A stretch of DNA of 64,000 bases from Thiotrichales bacterium (GCA_016938655.1 JAFGUG010000043.1:117829-181828), one strand, 5' to 3'. Positions 9,519-19,800 are shown, numbered from the stretch's first letter. Program-made: numbers and translations. Notes: generated by a model from the sequence alone, not told the origin.

Positions 9519-9770
9519 AATTAAATCTCATTTACTAAATTATGCGGATAACTTGATTATATAAACTAGATTCTTCGTTACGGATATTTATTAAAAATTA
9601 TTATTAATCTATATATAAGATTTATTAATGAATGCTTTGACCTTTTTAAAATACGCAATTAGCATAGAGCTAAAAATTCTGAGCACACCCTTAACTGCTT
9701 ACCTATAAAATATAGACAAAGCATCAAACCATTCTTATTAAGAAACCTTGTTAGGAAGTCGCTATCTATC

Positions 9771-9799
9771 TAGACAGCAAGCCGTAAATCAAGTACAAT
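9771..9799 (+). promoter_or_regulatory. Sigma-70 promoter of the carAB leader
   Basis: TAGACA at 9771-9776, a 17-bp spacer, then TACAAT at 9794-9799. Each box differs by one base from consensus (TTGACA, TATAAT). Transcription would start near 9806 and give a leader of about 170 nt before carA. Confidence 0.72.
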
Positions 9800-9880
9800 C
9801 CGCGTAATTTATTTTTATGACTGATCAATAGGCATATACTAGTGGTGGACGTGATCAAAGCATCATTTACTGAGTAACAT

Positions 9881-9921
9881 AAACGGAGTGAGTCCTTGGT
9901 GGGACTGGCTCCGTTTTTTTG
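9881..9921 (+). terminator. Hairpin plus T-run in the carA leader: attenuator candidate
   Basis: AAACGGAG (9881-9888) pairs with CTCCGTTT (9909-9916), and AGTCC (9891-9895) pairs with GGACT (9902-9906) inside it. Seven T residues start at 9914. It lies between the promoter at 9771-9799 and carA at 9975, so it should cut carAB transcripts unless something prevents folding. Alternatively it ends a short RNA of about 115 nt. The rest of the 457-bp gap back to the GGDEF gene is AT-rich, with nothing else recognised. Confidence 0.7.
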
Positions 9922-9974
9922 TATATAACTTTTGATTTTTAGTTAAATGCGTTTAAGGTTGGCGGACAAAAACG

Positions 9975-11108
9975 ATGACACAGGCTTTATTAGCTCTAGA
10001 AGATGGCACTCTATTTTGGGGTGTTTCATTAGGTGCGGAAGGGGAGACGACCGGTGAAGTTGTTTTCAATACCTCATTAACAGGATATCAAGAGATCTTA
10101 ACGGATCCATCCTATTTCAAACAAATTGTGACTTTAACTTACCCACACATCGGTAATGTTGGTGTTAATGCCGAAGATGAAGAGTCGCCACGCATCATGG
10201 CTCAAGGGTTGGTTGTGAAAGATTGTCCTGTTTTGATGAGTAATTTTCGCGCTGAAAAATCTTTGCCAGATTATTTAAAAGAACAAGGTGTGGTTGCGAT
10301 TGCCGACATTGATACTCGAAAACTAACTCGATTGTTGCGTGACAAGGGTGCCCAGTCTGGCGTAATCGTAGCTGGCGAAAACATTGATGCCGAAGCCGCC
10401 GTTGCAAAAGCGAGAGGTTTTAGTGGTTTAAAAGGTATGGATCTAGCTAAAGAGGTCACCACCCCTGAAACCTATGTTTGGACGGAAGGCTCTTGGCAGC
10501 TAGGAAGTGGTCACGCTGATTGTTCTGCAAATAATGGTTTCCATGTCGTTGCTTACGATTATGGCGTTAAGCGTAATATTTTACGAATGATTGCTGATCG
10601 TGGTTGTAAGTTAACCGTAGTGCCTGCAAAAACGCCGGCTGAAGACGTGTTGGCTTTGAATCCAGATGGTGTCTTTTTGTCAAATGGCCCAGGTGATCCT
10701 GAACCTTGCGACTATGCAATTGAAGCGATTCAAAAGGTGTTAGAAACAGACATTCCGGTATTTGGTATTTGTCTAGGACATCAGTTATTAGCCTTAGCCA
10801 GTGGTGCCAAAACCGTTAAGATGAAATTTGGTCATCACGGTGCTAACCATCCTGTTCAAAATCTAGAGTCTAAAAAAGTCATGATTACCTCCCAGAACCA
10901 CGGTTTTGCAGTGGATGGTGACTCACTCCCAGACAATTTAATTGCGACACACAAATCTCTGTTCGATGGCTCTTTGCAGGGTATTTCACGAACGGATAAA
11001 TCTGCATTCAGTTTTCAAGGGCATCCAGAAGCGAGCCCTGGTCCGCATGATGTAGCCCCTTTGTTTGATCAGTTTATCGATAACATTAAAAACGCCAAAA
11101 ACGCGTAA
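9975..11108 (+). CDS. carA: Carbamoyl-phosphate synthase, glutaminase subunit
   Basis: The small subunit frees ammonia from glutamine and channels it to CarB for arginine and pyrimidine synthesis. The 377-residue protein has the N-terminal CarA domain ([31 protein letters not shown]) and a C-terminal class I amidotransferase domain. The nucleophile cysteine sits in [13 protein letters not shown], and the catalytic histidine and glutamate in [11 protein letters not shown]. carB follows 18 bp later. Confidence 0.98.
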   Translation: MTQALLALEDGTLFWGVSLGAEGETTGEVVFNTSLTGYQEILTDPSYFKQIVTLTYPHIGNVGVNAEDEESPRIMAQGLVVKDCPVLMSNFRAEKSLPDYLKEQGVVAIADIDTRKLTRLLRDKGAQSGVIVAGENIDAEAAVAKARGFSGLKGMDLAKEVTTPETYVWTEGSWQLGSGHADCSANNGFHVVAYDYGVKRNILRMIADRGCKLTVVPAKTPAEDVLALNPDGVFLSNGPGDPEPCDYAIEAIQKVLETDIPVFGICLGHQLLALASGAKTVKMKFGHHGANHPVQNLESKKVMITSQNHGFAVDGDSLPDNLIATHKSLFDGSLQGISRTDKSAFSFQGHPEASPGPHDVAPLFDQFIDNIKNAKNA

Positions 11109-11126
11109 CGGATAGTAGGAAGTAGA

Positions 11127-14100
11127 ATGCCAAAAAGAAGTGATATAAAAAGTATTATGATCATTGGTGCTGGCCCTATTATCATTGGTCAAGCATGTGA
11201 ATTCGATTACTCAGGCGTTCAGGCCTGTAAAGCACTAAAAGAAGAGGGTTACCGAGTCATTCTGGTGAACTCCAACCCCGCAACCATCATGACGGATTCA
11301 GAGCTGGCGGATGCCACTTACATTGAGCCTGTTGAGTGGCGAACGGTTGAAACCATTATTGCCAAAGAACGTCCTGATGCGATTCTGCCAACCATGGGTG
11401 GGCAGACAGCGTTGAACTGCGCTTTGGATTTAAATGCACAAGGCGTTTTGAAAAAGTATAACGTTGAGTTGATTGGCGCGAATGCCGATGCCATTGATAA
11501 AGCAGAAAACCGTGATCGCTTCCGTCAAGCGATGACAAAAATCGGTTTAGATATGCCAACATCTGCAGTCGCACACAACATGGAAGAGGCATGGGCAATT
11601 CAGTCTCAAGTCGGTTTCCCTACGGTGGTTCGTCCTTCATTCACACTGGGTGGTTCAGGTGGTGGAATTGCCTACAACAAAGATGAATTTGAACAGATTT
11701 GTAAGTTTGGTTTAGACCTATCTCCGACAAAAGAACTTTTAATTGAAGAGTCAATTGAAGGTTGGAAAGAGTATGAGATGGAAGTGGTTCGCGACAAAAA
11801 TGATAATTCGATTATCGTTTGTTCTATCGAGAACTTTGACCCAATGGGTGTGCACACAGGTGATTCTATTACCGTTGCTCCTGCGCAGACGCTTACCGAC
11901 AAAGAGTATCAGATCATGCGTAACGCCTCTTTGGCCGTTTTGCGTGAGATTGGTGTTGAAACGGGTGGTTCTAACGTTCAGTTCTCAATTCACCCTGAAA
12001 CAGGGCGTATGATTATTATTGAGATGAACCCACGTGTTTCTCGTTCTTCAGCTTTAGCTTCGAAAGCAACCGGTTTCCCGATTGCAAAAATCGCGGCAAA
12101 ATTGGCGGTTGGTTATACATTGGATGAGTTGTCAAATGACATTACCAATGGGGCGACACCGGCCTCTTTTGAGCCGACGATTGATTACGTGGTCACAAAG
12201 GTTCCTCGTTTCACTTTTGAAAAATTCCCACAAGCCCAAAAGCGTCTATCGACTCAAATGAAGTCGGTGGGTGAAGTTATGGCGATGGGTCGTAATTTCC
12301 AAGAGTCAATTCAAAAAGCGTTACGTGGATTAGAGACTGATAAGACGGGTTTTGATGAAATCATGTCTTTGGCGACCATGGATGAAAAAGAGATTAAGGA
12401 TAAGTTACGTCAAGAGTTACGTAACCCTGGGCCTGAGCGTATTTGGTATGTGGCGGATGCATTTCGTGCAGGCTGGACGATTGAGTCTGTGTTTGAAAGC
12501 TCGAAAATTGATCCTTGGTTCTTGGCACAAATTAAAGAGTTGGTTGACATCGAAGATGATGTCAAACAGCGAGGTTTGGATGCCCTTGACGAAACCTATT
12601 TACGTAACCTTAAGCGAAAAGGCTTCTCAGATAATCGTTTAGCTAAGTTATTAAATACGGATGCTGCCTTTGTTCGTAAGTTCCGTCATACCTTAAATAT
12701 TCGTCCGGTCTTTAAGCGTGTGGACACGTGTGCAGCCGAATTTGAAACGTCAACGGCTTACTTGTATTCAACCTACGATGAAGAGTGTGAAGCCAAGCCA
12801 AGCGATCGTGAAAAGATTATGATTTTAGGTGGCGGTCCAAACCGTATTGGTCAAGGGATCGAGTTTGATTACTGCTGTGTTCACGCTGCCATGGCAATGC
12901 GTGAAGATGGTTACGAAACCATTATGGTCAACTGTAACCCTGAAACAGTTTCAACCGACTACGATACGTCTGATCGTCTGTATTTTGAACCATTAACCCT
13001 TGAAGATGTACTTGAGATTGTTGAAGTAGAGCAACCTAAAGGCGTCATCGTTCAGTATGGTGGTCAAACGCCTCTTAAACTAGCAGAAGATTTAGAAGCG
13101 GCGGGTGTGCCAATTATTGGTACTTCTCCCGAGTCGATTGACTTAGCGGAAGACCGTGAACGTTTCCAGAAAATTCTAAATGATAATGGGTTACTTCAAC
13201 CACCTAACCGCACAGCAACCAACGCTGATCAAGCGGCGATCTTAGCCAAAGAGATTGGTTATCCACTCGTGGTTCGTCCCTCTTATGTATTGGGTGGTCG
13301 AGGAATGGAGATTGTTTACGATGAAGAGAACCTAATGCGTTATATGCAAGCGGCGATTGATGTCTCTCACGAATCGCCTGTATTGCTTGATCGTTTCTTG
13401 GATGATGCGGTTGAGTTGGATGTGGATGCAATTTGCGATGGCGATCAAGTTGTCATTGGTGGCATTATGGAACACATTGAGCAAGCGGGTATTCACTCGG
13501 GTGACTCAGCGTGTTCGATTCCGCCGTACAGTATTTCAGTAGACATACAAGATCGTATTCGTGTTCAAGTGGAAAAAATGGCACACGCGTTAGGTGTGGT
13601 CGGCTTGATGAATACCCAGTTTGCGGTTAAAGGTGACGATATTTATGTTTTAGAGGTGAATCCTCGTGCCTCTCGTACTGTGCCGTTTGTCTCTAAAGCG
13701 ATTGGTCACCCATTGGCTAAAATCGCAGCACGTTGTATGGTCGGACAAAAACTAAAATCGCAAGGATTTACCTCTGAAATTAAGCCGGTTAACTTCTCGG
13801 TTAAAGAGGCGGTGTTTCCGTTTATTAAGTTCTTGGGTGTTGATCCGATTCTTGGGCCAGAGATGAAATCAACCGGTGAAGTTATGGGGATTGGTAAAAA
13901 CTTTGCCCAAGCCTACTCTAAAGCTCAATTGGCTGCAGGAACCGTTCTACCCCGTTCAGGTACGGCATTCTTAAGTGTGCGTAAAGCCGACCGTGTCCAA
14001 GTTATCGACTTAGCTAACCAGTTAATTGCCAAAGGCTTTAATGTGGTGGCAACGCGCGGAACGGCCACCTCATTGAAAGAAGCCGGTGTCCAGTGCAAGA

Positions 14101-14342
14101 TTGTTAATAAGGTGACGGAAGGGCGTCCAAATATTGTTGACTCGATTGTGAATGAAGAGATTGCGATCATTGTCAACACTTCGGATGGTTCAACTAGTAT
14201 TCAAGATTCGTCGAGCATTCGTCGTGAAGCGTTGATGCATAAAACGTGTTACACCACGACGATTGCGGGTGCGTTTGCAATGGTTGCGGCTATGGATTAT
14301 TTAGATGATCAACCCGTAACGCGTTTGCAAGACATACACTAA
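11127..14342 (+). CDS. carB: Carbamoyl-phosphate synthase, large subunit
   Basis: A 1071-residue enzyme with two homologous ATP-grasp halves. The first begins with [21 protein letters not shown] and includes [12 protein letters not shown]. The second begins with [19 protein letters not shown] and includes [15 protein letters not shown]. The C-terminal allosteric MGS-like domain (about 935-1071) binds UMP/ornithine in relatives. GGAAG precedes the ATG. A terminator follows at 14361, but greA continues closely. One CAGGCCTG palindrome core lies inside the gene at 11220. Confidence 0.99.
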   Translation: MPKRSDIKSIMIIGAGPIIIGQACEFDYSGVQACKALKEEGYRVILVNSNPATIMTDSELADATYIEPVEWRTVETIIAKERPDAILPTMGGQTALNCALDLNAQGVLKKYNVELIGANADAIDKAENRDRFRQAMTKIGLDMPTSAVAHNMEEAWAIQSQVGFPTVVRPSFTLGGSGGGIAYNKDEFEQICKFGLDLSPTKELLIEESIEGWKEYEMEVVRDKNDNSIIVCSIENFDPMGVHTGDSITVAPAQTLTDKEYQIMRNASLAVLREIGVETGGSNVQFSIHPETGRMIIIEMNPRVSRSSALASKATGFPIAKIAAKLAVGYTLDELSNDITNGATPASFEPTIDYVVTKVPRFTFEKFPQAQKRLSTQMKSVGEVMAMGRNFQESIQKALRGLETDKTGFDEIMSLATMDEKEIKDKLRQELRNPGPERIWYVADAFRAGWTIESVFESSKIDPWFLAQIKELVDIEDDVKQRGLDALDETYLRNLKRKGFSDNRLAKLLNTDAAFVRKFRHTLNIRPVFKRVDTCAAEFETSTAYLYSTYDEECEAKPSDREKIMILGGGPNRIGQGIEFDYCCVHAAMAMREDGYETIMVNCNPETVSTDYDTSDRLYFEPLTLEDVLEIVEVEQPKGVIVQYGGQTPLKLAEDLEAAGVPIIGTSPESIDLAEDRERFQKILNDNGLLQPPNRTATNADQAAILAKEIGYPLVVRPSYVLGGRGMEIVYDEENLMRYMQAAIDVSHESPVLLDRFLDDAVELDVDAICDGDQVVIGGIMEHIEQAGIHSGDSACSIPPYSISVDIQDRIRVQVEKMAHALGVVGLMNTQFAVKGDDIYVLEVNPRASRTVPFVSKAIGHPLAKIAARCMVGQKLKSQGFTSEIKPVNFSVKEAVFPFIKFLGVDPILGPEMKSTGEVMGIGKNFAQAYSKAQLAAGTVLPRSGTAFLSVRKADRVQVIDLANQLIAKGFNVVATRGTATSLKEAGVQCKIVNKVTEGRPNIVDSIVNEEIAIIVNTSDGSTSIQDSSSIRREALMHKTCYTTTIAGAFAMVAAMDYLDDQPVTRLQDIH

Positions 14343-14360
14343 TCAAACGGTTATAAGATT

Positions 14361-14396
14361 ACGCCAAAGCTCACTAAATTGGGCTTTGGCGTTTTT
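14361..14396 (+). terminator. Intrinsic terminator after carB
   Basis: CGCCAAAGC (14362-14370) pairs with GCTTTGGCG (14383-14391) around a 12-nt loop and is followed by five T residues. greA begins 44 bp later, so it needs read-through or its own promoter. Confidence 0.85.
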
Positions 14397-14439
14397 GTTT
14401 GTAGCGATAGATAAGATCGTTGAAATAAGGAAAAGGCAA

Positions 14440-14916
14440 ATGGATAAGCATCCAATGACAAAAGAGGGCGCAGAAGCCCTTCAAGCTGAATTAAACAAGT
14501 TAAAAAAAGAAGATCGTCCACGCATTACCGAGGCAATTGCGGATGCCCGTGAACATGGTGACTTAAAAGAGAACGCCGAATACCATGCGGCTCGTGAGCA
14601 ACAAGGTTTGGTTGAAGCACGTATTAAACATATTGAAGGCACGCTTTCGCTGGCGCAAGTGATTGATGTAACTAAGCTGAATCCACGTGGGAAAGTGGTG
14701 TTTGGTGCAACAGTCACCGTTTTAAATATTGATACCGATGAAGAGGTCACCTATAAAATTGTAGGTAACGATGAAGCACATGTCGCCGATAATAAAATAT
14801 CGGTTAATTCACCGATTGCTCGCGCTTTAATTGGTAAAGAGTCTGGCGACGAAGTGGTTGTACAAGCGCCAAAAGGCAATATTGATTATGAAATTATTGA
14901 TGTTCAATACATTTAA
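14440..14916 (+). CDS. greA: Transcription elongation factor GreA
   Basis: A 158-residue factor that rescues backtracked RNA polymerase by stimulating transcript cleavage. It has the N-terminal coiled-coil hairpin (residues about 1-75, [17 protein letters not shown], with acidic tip residues [14 protein letters not shown]) and a C-terminal FKBP-like domain ([21 protein letters not shown]). ATG at 14440 is preferred over an ORF start at 14386, because it gives the conserved [10 protein letters not shown] start and sits behind AAGGAAAAGG. The carA-carB-greA order is common in gammaproteobacteria. Confidence 0.97.
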   Translation: MDKHPMTKEGAEALQAELNKLKKEDRPRITEAIADAREHGDLKENAEYHAAREQQGLVEARIKHIEGTLSLAQVIDVTKLNPRGKVVFGATVTVLNIDTDEEVTYKIVGNDEAHVADNKISVNSPIARALIGKESGDEVVVQAPKGNIDYEIIDVQYI

Positions 14917-14948
14917 GTATTGAAAGTTGATTGAGTTTAAAACTTACA

Positions 14949-14984
14949 CAGGCCTGCTAACTTTGGTTTACAGGCCTTTTTTTG
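14949..14984 (+). terminator. Terminator built from two inverted AGGCCTG cores, after greA
   Basis: AGGCCTG at 14950-14956 pairs with CAGGCCT near 14971-14977 and is followed by seven T residues. The left arm, CAGGCCTGC, belongs to the dispersed palindrome family, so here the repeat contributes directly to a terminator. Confidence 0.85.
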
Positions 14985-15006
14985 TAACCTGGATTTGGAG
15001 AGATTA

Positions 15007-15483
15007 ATGCTTTGTTTTCGAATTTTTTTGAGAACATTAGGGCTCATGTTTGCCACCGCACTGCTCGTGGTTGGCTACTTTGTGGCACCCACATTGTTTT
15101 TAAGTGTTGATCAAGTGACTGCTGGCAATTTGGTTGGCCAGTTACTCAGTTACTTAAATAATGCGTTATTAGTAATCTTGCTTGCCTTATTAATAATAAC
15201 AATTGGTCGAATGGATCGTTTTGTACATAATTGGTTGCTCTTAATCAGTGTCATAATAGTCGTCACAACAGAGTATTGGATATCGCCCCTTATGCAAGCC
15301 ATAAAGAGTGCTTATCCTTCTGGATTAACAAAGATGTCGCCTGACTGGACTGCATTTGCAATGTGGCATGGAATTTATCAATTATTGTTTTTAATATTGA
15401 TATTTTCTCTGTTTATTTGGTCTGTGATTAATCTTAAGGGATTGATTTTAAATAATAAAATAGATGATAAAAAAAGCTTATAA
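15007..15483 (+). CDS. DUF4149-type integral membrane protein
   Basis: A 158-residue membrane protein with four predicted transmembrane helices (residues about 7-29, 48-66, 74-95 and 120-145). The arrangement and the position right after greA match the DUF4149 (TMEM205-like) family found beside carB-greA in other gammaproteobacteria. No catalytic motif is visible and the function is unknown. ATG at 15007 follows GGAGAG at 14998-15003; a TTG at 14995 is less likely. Confidence 0.75.
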   Translation: MLCFRIFLRTLGLMFATALLVVGYFVAPTLFLSVDQVTAGNLVGQLLSYLNNALLVILLALLIITIGRMDRFVHNWLLLISVIIVVTTEYWISPLMQAIKSAYPSGLTKMSPDWTAFAMWHGIYQLLFLILIFSLFIWSVINLKGLILNNKIDDKKSL

Positions 15484-15578
15484 GCATTTAATTATTTTCT
15501 AACATGAATTGCTTGCAATTTTTACTTAAAAACGTCAGAATTGACTCGTTAAAAAAAAACCAAACTCGGAGTTTATTA

Positions 15579-15935
15579 ATGAAACACTTAACAATCAAAG
15601 CATTATTTATCTCAGCGGTTGCTGCACTTTCTATGAATGTTCAGGCGGCTGATACTACTTATGACAACTGTCTTGCTGATGCAGAGCTATTAATCGCAAC
15701 AGCGATCAAAGATGGTGGTCCTGCTGCACGTCAAATCGAACAGAAAACAACGGTTGCTGAGTGTAAAGCGACGTTAACAGCGATCGAAGAAAAGTACGGT
15801 GATAAAACCATCGGTTTAAACCCTTCTTCAGTAATGACTCCAGAAGATCGTTTAGCTTGGTCTAAACTTTTTGACGCAATTGATGCGAAGAAATTCACGG
15901 GTACTCGTTACAACATGGCTGCTTACTACCGTTAA
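15579..15935 (+). CDS. Small secreted protein of unknown function
   Basis: A 118-residue protein with a clear signal peptide (about residues 1-23, ending VQA). The mature part has only two cysteines (in YDNCLADAEL and VAECKATL), which may form a disulfide. A run of small helices follows, including MTPEDRLAWSKLFDAI. I recognise no family. GGAG precedes the ATG at 15579, and a strong terminator follows, so it is a single-gene unit. Confidence 0.72.
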   Translation: MKHLTIKALFISAVAALSMNVQAADTTYDNCLADAELLIATAIKDGGPAARQIEQKTTVAECKATLTAIEEKYGDKTIGLNPSSVMTPEDRLAWSKLFDAIDAKKFTGTRYNMAAYYR

Positions 15936-15955
15936 TTAGCTCTGTTTTGTGGTTG

Positions 15956-15982
15956 AAAAAGCCGGTTTTTACCGGCTTTTTT
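15956..15982 (+). terminator. Intrinsic terminator
   Basis: AAAAAGCCGGT at 15956-15966 pairs with ACCGGCTTTTT from 15971 across a 4-nt loop and continues into Ts. It ends the small secreted protein gene. Confidence 0.92.
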
Positions 15983-16019
15983 GGTTTCTAGCGTTCATGT
16001 TTTTAAATAAGGAATCAAA

Positions 16020-16817
16020 ATGAAAAATAATTTCTTCCAAACTGTATTTGACTGTCTTATGGAGCCAGACCTAAATCTAAAGATGCAACGACTGTCTCAG
16101 ATTCAGATTGATTGGTCCGAAGATGATTTTGATTTCACGCCAACCGCAAAGGTTGTGCGCGTGCCGGATGCTGGGCGTCCAGAACAGCCTGAGTTGGTCT
16201 CGCCTAAGTTGCTTCCTAGAAGACGATTGGGCTCTAAAGAGGGGCACGCCTCGCTGATGCACTCCATTGCGCACATCGAGTTTAATGCGGTTAACTTGGC
16301 GCTTGATGCGTTGTATCGTTTTCAGAACATGCCACATGAATACTATCGAGATTGGCTAGGTGTGGCGGGCGAAGAGGCTTATCACTTTCAGATGGTGCGT
16401 GAACACCTTAACAGCTTGGGTTATGAATACGGTGATTTACCGGCGCACGACGGTTTATGGATGACAACCTATGAAACCGATCACGACCCGCTGATTCGTA
16501 TGGCATTGGTGCCAAGAACCTTAGAGGCACGTGGTTTGGATGTCACGCCACCGATGATTAGTAAATTACGCACCATTGGCGACAAACGCGGCGTTGAGAT
16601 TCTTAAAATTTTATTGCACGATGAAATTGGTCATGTTGAAGTGGGGTCTCGTTGGTTCCGTTACTTGTGTGCTGAGCGCAATTTAAACCCGTTTAATGAA
16701 TTCCAGTCGATTATTAAAAACTATTTCCATGGGGATCTTCGTGGCCCATTTAACTTTGAAGCACGTCAAGCCGCTGGGTTTTCTGATGAAGAGATTCAAT
16801 GGTTAAAAACACTTTAG
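16020..16817 (+). CDS. DUF455 ferritin-like (probable diiron) protein
   Basis: A 265-residue helical protein of the DUF455 family in the ferritin-like superfamily. Probable iron ligands lie in SIAHIEFNAVNLALDALYRF, VAGEEAYHFQMVREHL, TLEARGLD and LLHDEIGHVEVGSRWF, giving Glu/His pairs in the spacing expected for a four-helix diiron site. The substrate is unknown; relatives are related to the tRNA hydroxylase MiaE. The next two genes (methyltransferase and sugar kinase) are closely spaced on the same strand and may be co-transcribed. Confidence 0.82.
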   Translation: MKNNFFQTVFDCLMEPDLNLKMQRLSQIQIDWSEDDFDFTPTAKVVRVPDAGRPEQPELVSPKLLPRRRLGSKEGHASLMHSIAHIEFNAVNLALDALYRFQNMPHEYYRDWLGVAGEEAYHFQMVREHLNSLGYEYGDLPAHDGLWMTTYETDHDPLIRMALVPRTLEARGLDVTPPMISKLRTIGDKRGVEILKILLHDEIGHVEVGSRWFRYLCAERNLNPFNEFQSIIKNYFHGDLRGPFNFEARQAAGFSDEEIQWLKTL

Positions 16818-16839
16818 ACTTCTAAAAGGTCAATACAGC

Positions 16840-17487
16840 ATGTCCGGTTTTCTTTCAGAAAAACAACGTCTACGTATTCAAACACGCCACAAATCCTCCA
16901 TTGAGTATTACGGTTACCAACCGCAAGCACTTTATTGGAGCAGTCAAGAAATTCAATTTATACGTTTTAAAAAGCTCAGTGAAATCCTTCCCCGTAACCA
17001 GGCCTGCTCAATTTTAGATGTAGGTTGTGGCTTTGGTGACCTGAAAGCCTACTTGCAACAGCAAGGCTTTGATATTGACTACACGGGTATCGATCTGTCT
17101 GAAGACATGGTGCGCAGTGCTGGGTTTAAGCATCCGGGTATTCATGTCAAACAGGGGGATTTGTTTGACTTTAACCCTGCTGAAAAGCAGTTTGATTTTG
17201 TGTTGTTGTCTGGGGCTTTAAACGAAGTAGTTGAAACAGAGCTTGAAGGCACCGCTGAACAGAAAGGGCGATATGCCAAAGCGGTCATTCGAAAAATGTA
17301 CGACACGTGTAAACAGGGTGTGGCCTTTAACTTATTAGACAATCGCAATGCTTGGGTTGCTTCCAGGCCGGATTTACAAAGCTTTCAACCTGAAGCCATT
17401 GCGGATTACTGTCAAAGTTTCGCACACAATGTGAGTTGGCAAGACGGGTATGTCGATAACGACTTTACTGTGTTTATGTACCGTTAA
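16840..17487 (+). CDS. Class I SAM-dependent methyltransferase
   Basis: A 215-residue protein with a Rossmann-type methyltransferase core. Motif I is ILDVGCGFGDLKAYL near residue 52, with the acidic loop YTGIDLSEDMV near 80 and the FDFVLLSGALNEV motif near 120. The substrate is not indicated by sequence. It lies 22 bp after the DUF455 gene and 14 bp before the ROK kinase start. A palindrome core at 16999 encodes Gln-Ala-Cys just before motif I. Confidence 0.85.
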   Translation: MSGFLSEKQRLRIQTRHKSSIEYYGYQPQALYWSSQEIQFIRFKKLSEILPRNQACSILDVGCGFGDLKAYLQQQGFDIDYTGIDLSEDMVRSAGFKHPGIHVKQGDLFDFNPAEKQFDFVLLSGALNEVVETELEGTAEQKGRYAKAVIRKMYDTCKQGVAFNLLDNRNAWVASRPDLQSFQPEAIADYCQSFAHNVSWQDGYVDNDFTVFMYR

Positions 17488-17501
17488 TTGAGGTGTTGAG
17501 T

Positions 17502-18404
17502 ATGCGTTTTGGCGTGGATTTAGGCGGTACAAAAATTGAGATTATTGCGCTTAATGACGCAGGCCTGCTCACTTACAAAAAACGTATTGACACACCAAAA
17601 GGCGATTATCAAGCGACCTTAAATGCCATTACGCATTTGGTATTGGAAGCCGAAATACAATTAAATTGCACGGGGTCGGTGGGGATTGGTATTCCGGGTT
17701 CGATTTCGCATAAAACCGGTATGGTTAAAAATGCCAATTCCACTTGGTTGATTGGCGAAGATTTACAGGGCGATTTACAACGCAAACTCAGCAGGCCTGT
17801 CGAAATTGCCAATGACGCGAACTGTTTTGCTCTATCTGAAGCGATGGACGGAGCCGCCAGTGGCGCTGATGTGGTGTTTGGGGTAATTATTGGCACGGGT
17901 TGTGGTGGCGGTATTGTGGTGAATGGTCAGATTTTGAATGGCGTGAATGCCATTGGCGGTGAGTGGGGACACAATTCGTTACCGTGGCTTGGCCTTAACG
18001 ATCAACAACTGCCTTGCTATTGTGGTTTAAAGGGTTGTAATGAAACGTTTTTATCTGGAAGTGGATTTGAGGCCCATTATCAAAACCGAACAGGCCTGCT
18101 TAAAACCGCGAAACAGATTGTTGCCCTTAGTGAGCTGGGTGATCAACAGGCTGAAGCCTTAGTGCAAGATTATATTATTTGGTTAGCCAAAGGCTTGGCA
18201 AGTGTGATTAACTTGCTGGATCCCGATGTGATTGTGTTGGGTGGCGGCATGTCTAATATTGAACGCCTTTACAGCGATGTTCCTAAAATTTGGCAGCAGT
18301 GGGTGTTTAGTGACCAGGTCAATACTCGATTGGTTGCGCCCAAGTACGGGGATTCCAGTGGCGTACGTGGTGCGGCTTGGTTGGCAACCTCGTCAATCGA
18401 TTAA
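17502..18404 (+). CDS. ROK-family sugar kinase, fructokinase (Mak)-like
   Basis: A 300-residue sugar kinase. The N-terminal phosphate loop is FGVDLGGTKIEIIALNDAG. GIPGS, a catalytic NDANCFALSEA (Asp) and GTGCGGGIVVNG follow. The zinc-binding ROK signature CYCGLKGCNETFLSG is complete. The EIIALNDAG and TPKGDYQATLNAI segments resemble fructokinase-type ROK enzymes such as Mak. ATG at 17502 is chosen because GAGG at 17490-17493 is spaced for it rather than for GTG 17493. Two palindrome copies lie inside the coding region, with a third shorter core at 18091. Confidence 0.87.
   Translation: MRFGVDLGGTKIEIIALNDAGLLTYKKRIDTPKGDYQATLNAITHLVLEAEIQLNCTGSVGIGIPGSISHKTGMVKNANSTWLIGEDLQGDLQRKLSRPVEIANDANCFALSEAMDGAASGADVVFGVIIGTGCGGGIVVNGQILNGVNAIGGEWGHNSLPWLGLNDQQLPCYCGLKGCNETFLSGSGFEAHYQNRTGLLKTAKQIVALSELGDQQAEALVQDYIIWLAKGLASVINLLDPDVIVLGGGMSNIERLYSDVPKIWQQWVFSDQVNTRLVAPKYGDSSGVRGAAWLATSSID
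17559..17568. repeat. GCAGGCCTGC palindrome (in ROK kinase)
   Basis: Exact core inside the coding sequence, read as Ala-Gly-Leu near residue 21 and followed by TCACTT as in intergenic copies. Confidence 0.9.
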
Positions 18405-18414
18405 GTCTTAGATT

Positions 18415-19161
18415 TTAAACTCCAAACCAAAGATTTAAGCCGTAGCCAGTAACAAAAGCCAAACCCGCCGCCGCTCCGCCGGTGAAAAGAGTACTTAATC
18501 CAGAACGAAAAATCGGTTTTGCAAACACTAAGCTTTTCATCATGCCAATCAAAAAGAACATCAGGCCTGCCAAAACTGCACTGCCAACAAACTTCTCCAT
18601 TTGACTCAGTGTGTTAATCATCAAGGGTATCAGCGGAATCGCGCCAATTAACACAAACGCAACAAAGGTGGTCAGTGCCGAACGGATGGCAGACGGGGCG
18701 GTTAATGATACGCCATACTCTTCGGTGAGCATGGTATCAATCCACAGTTTTCGGTCTTGGGTAAGGGTGTCCACAATCGTTTCTAAGGTTTCACCACTGA
18801 ATCCTTTGTTTGCAAATATCTGTCGAATCTCTTCTCGCTCCCCTTCGGGAATTAAATCAATGTGTTCGGACTCGGTTTTTCTGAGATTTTCAGTAAACTC
18901 TTTTTGCGCCTTATTGGCCTCGTAATTACTTACCGCCATACTAAAGCCATCGGCAAATAAATTGGCAAACCCCAAGGTGATGGCCACCATTGGCGAAAAC
19001 CCAGCCCCCGTCGCACCCGCCACCACAGCAAAAGTGGTCACGCATCCATCAATCCCCCCCAACACTGCATCGGAAACATTTTGGGTTTTAGGTGGTTGTT
19101 TTAAACGCTCGGCGATGCTGTCGGGTTGATGCTCTTGTTGTAAATTGGCTTTTGTTTTCAT
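18415..19161 (-). CDS. VIT1/CCC1-family (DUF125) transporter, probable iron/manganese
   Basis: A 248-residue membrane protein with about five transmembrane helices. The N-terminal VLGGIDGCVTTFAVVAGATGAG and LGFANLFADGFSMAVSNYEANKAQ are signatures of the VIT1/CCC1 family, including the Asp/Met/Gly-rich first pair of helices. A charged cytosolic loop (about 90-160, Glu-rich) corresponds to the metal-binding region. Relatives export or sequester Fe2+/Mn2+. The direction and metal here are inferred. Confidence 0.87.
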   Translation of the reverse strand: MKTKANLQQEHQPDSIAERLKQPPKTQNVSDAVLGGIDGCVTTFAVVAGATGAGFSPMVAITLGFANLFADGFSMAVSNYEANKAQKEFTENLRKTESEHIDLIPEGEREEIRQIFANKGFSGETLETIVDTLTQDRKLWIDTMLTEEYGVSLTAPSAIRSALTTFVAFVLIGAIPLIPLMINTLSQMEKFVGSAVLAGLMFFLIGMMKSLVFAKPIFRSGLSTLFTGGAAAGLAFVTGYGLNLWFGV

Positions 19162-19235
19162 CTTTTAAACCTATTTAAGACCCATTTGAATACGGTCTGT
19201 TTTGGTGGTTTGCACAAATTGAAACGTGAAGCGGG

Positions 19236-19682
19236 TTACTTTTTATGGGTGAGCCAGCGATCGAGTTGATTGGCAAAGGTTTGGCGGTCGGCTTGGCTAA
19301 TTGCGGAAGGGCCGCCGGTATCGACACCGGTGGCACGCAACGTTTCCATAAAGTCACGCATATCTAAACGCGCCTTGATGTTGTTGGCGGTATACACTTC
19401 GCCACGCGTGCCTAAAACTATGGCGCCTTTTTCAACCGCATCGGCAGCTAGTGGAATGTCATTACTGATCAGTAAGTCGCCACTTTGAATGCGTTCTACA
19501 ATGACATTGTCAGCCACATCAAACCCCTTGTTGACTTGTGAAAAGTGAATAAACTTAGAAGGGGGAATCGTTAAGTTGTGGTTGGCGACCAAAGTCACAT
19601 GGGTTTGAGTGCGTTCGGCTGCTCGAAATAGCATCTCTTTAATGACCACCGGACAGGCATCCGCATCGACCCAAATCTGCAT
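19236..19682 (-). CDS. yaiI: YaiI/YqxD family protein (UPF0178)
   Basis: A 148-residue PIN-like/NYN-type protein. The N-terminal [16 protein letters not shown] and the later [19 protein letters not shown] and [20 protein letters not shown] segments are the conserved blocks of UPF0178. The acidic residues (VDADACP, SNDIPLA) resemble a nuclease-like metal site, but function is not established. It lies between the VIT-type transporter and a rhodanese, all on the reverse strand. Confidence 0.9.
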   Translation of the reverse strand: MQIWVDADACPVVIKEMLFRAAERTQTHVTLVANHNLTIPPSKFIHFSQVNKGFDVADNVIVERIQSGDLLISNDIPLAADAVEKGAIVLGTRGEVYTANNIKARLDMRDFMETLRATGVDTGGPSAISQADRQTFANQLDRWLTHKK

Positions 19683-19742
19683 TTTTACCCCTTTTGCATG
19701 ATTATGTTTTAACTAAGAATAGCACGCTTGAAGAGACGCACA

Positions 19743-19771
19743 TAAAAAAACCAGCAGGCCTGCTGGTTTTT
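19743..19771 (-). terminator. Palindrome-based terminator after the rhodanese gene
   Basis: A perfect palindrome with GCAGGCCTGC at 19754-19763 as its core, extended by CCA/TGG and A/T runs. Read on the reverse strand it is a GC stem followed by eight Ts, 30 bp downstream of the rhodanese stop. This copy clearly looks like a terminator. Confidence 0.8.
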
Positions 19772-19800
19772 GAAGGGGGGGCAAAAGGTGGCAAAATGGG

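Noticed and set aside
11743..12012. Alternative frame within carB
   Set aside because: carB is complete and conserved in the main frame; this frame carries no motif or start signal.
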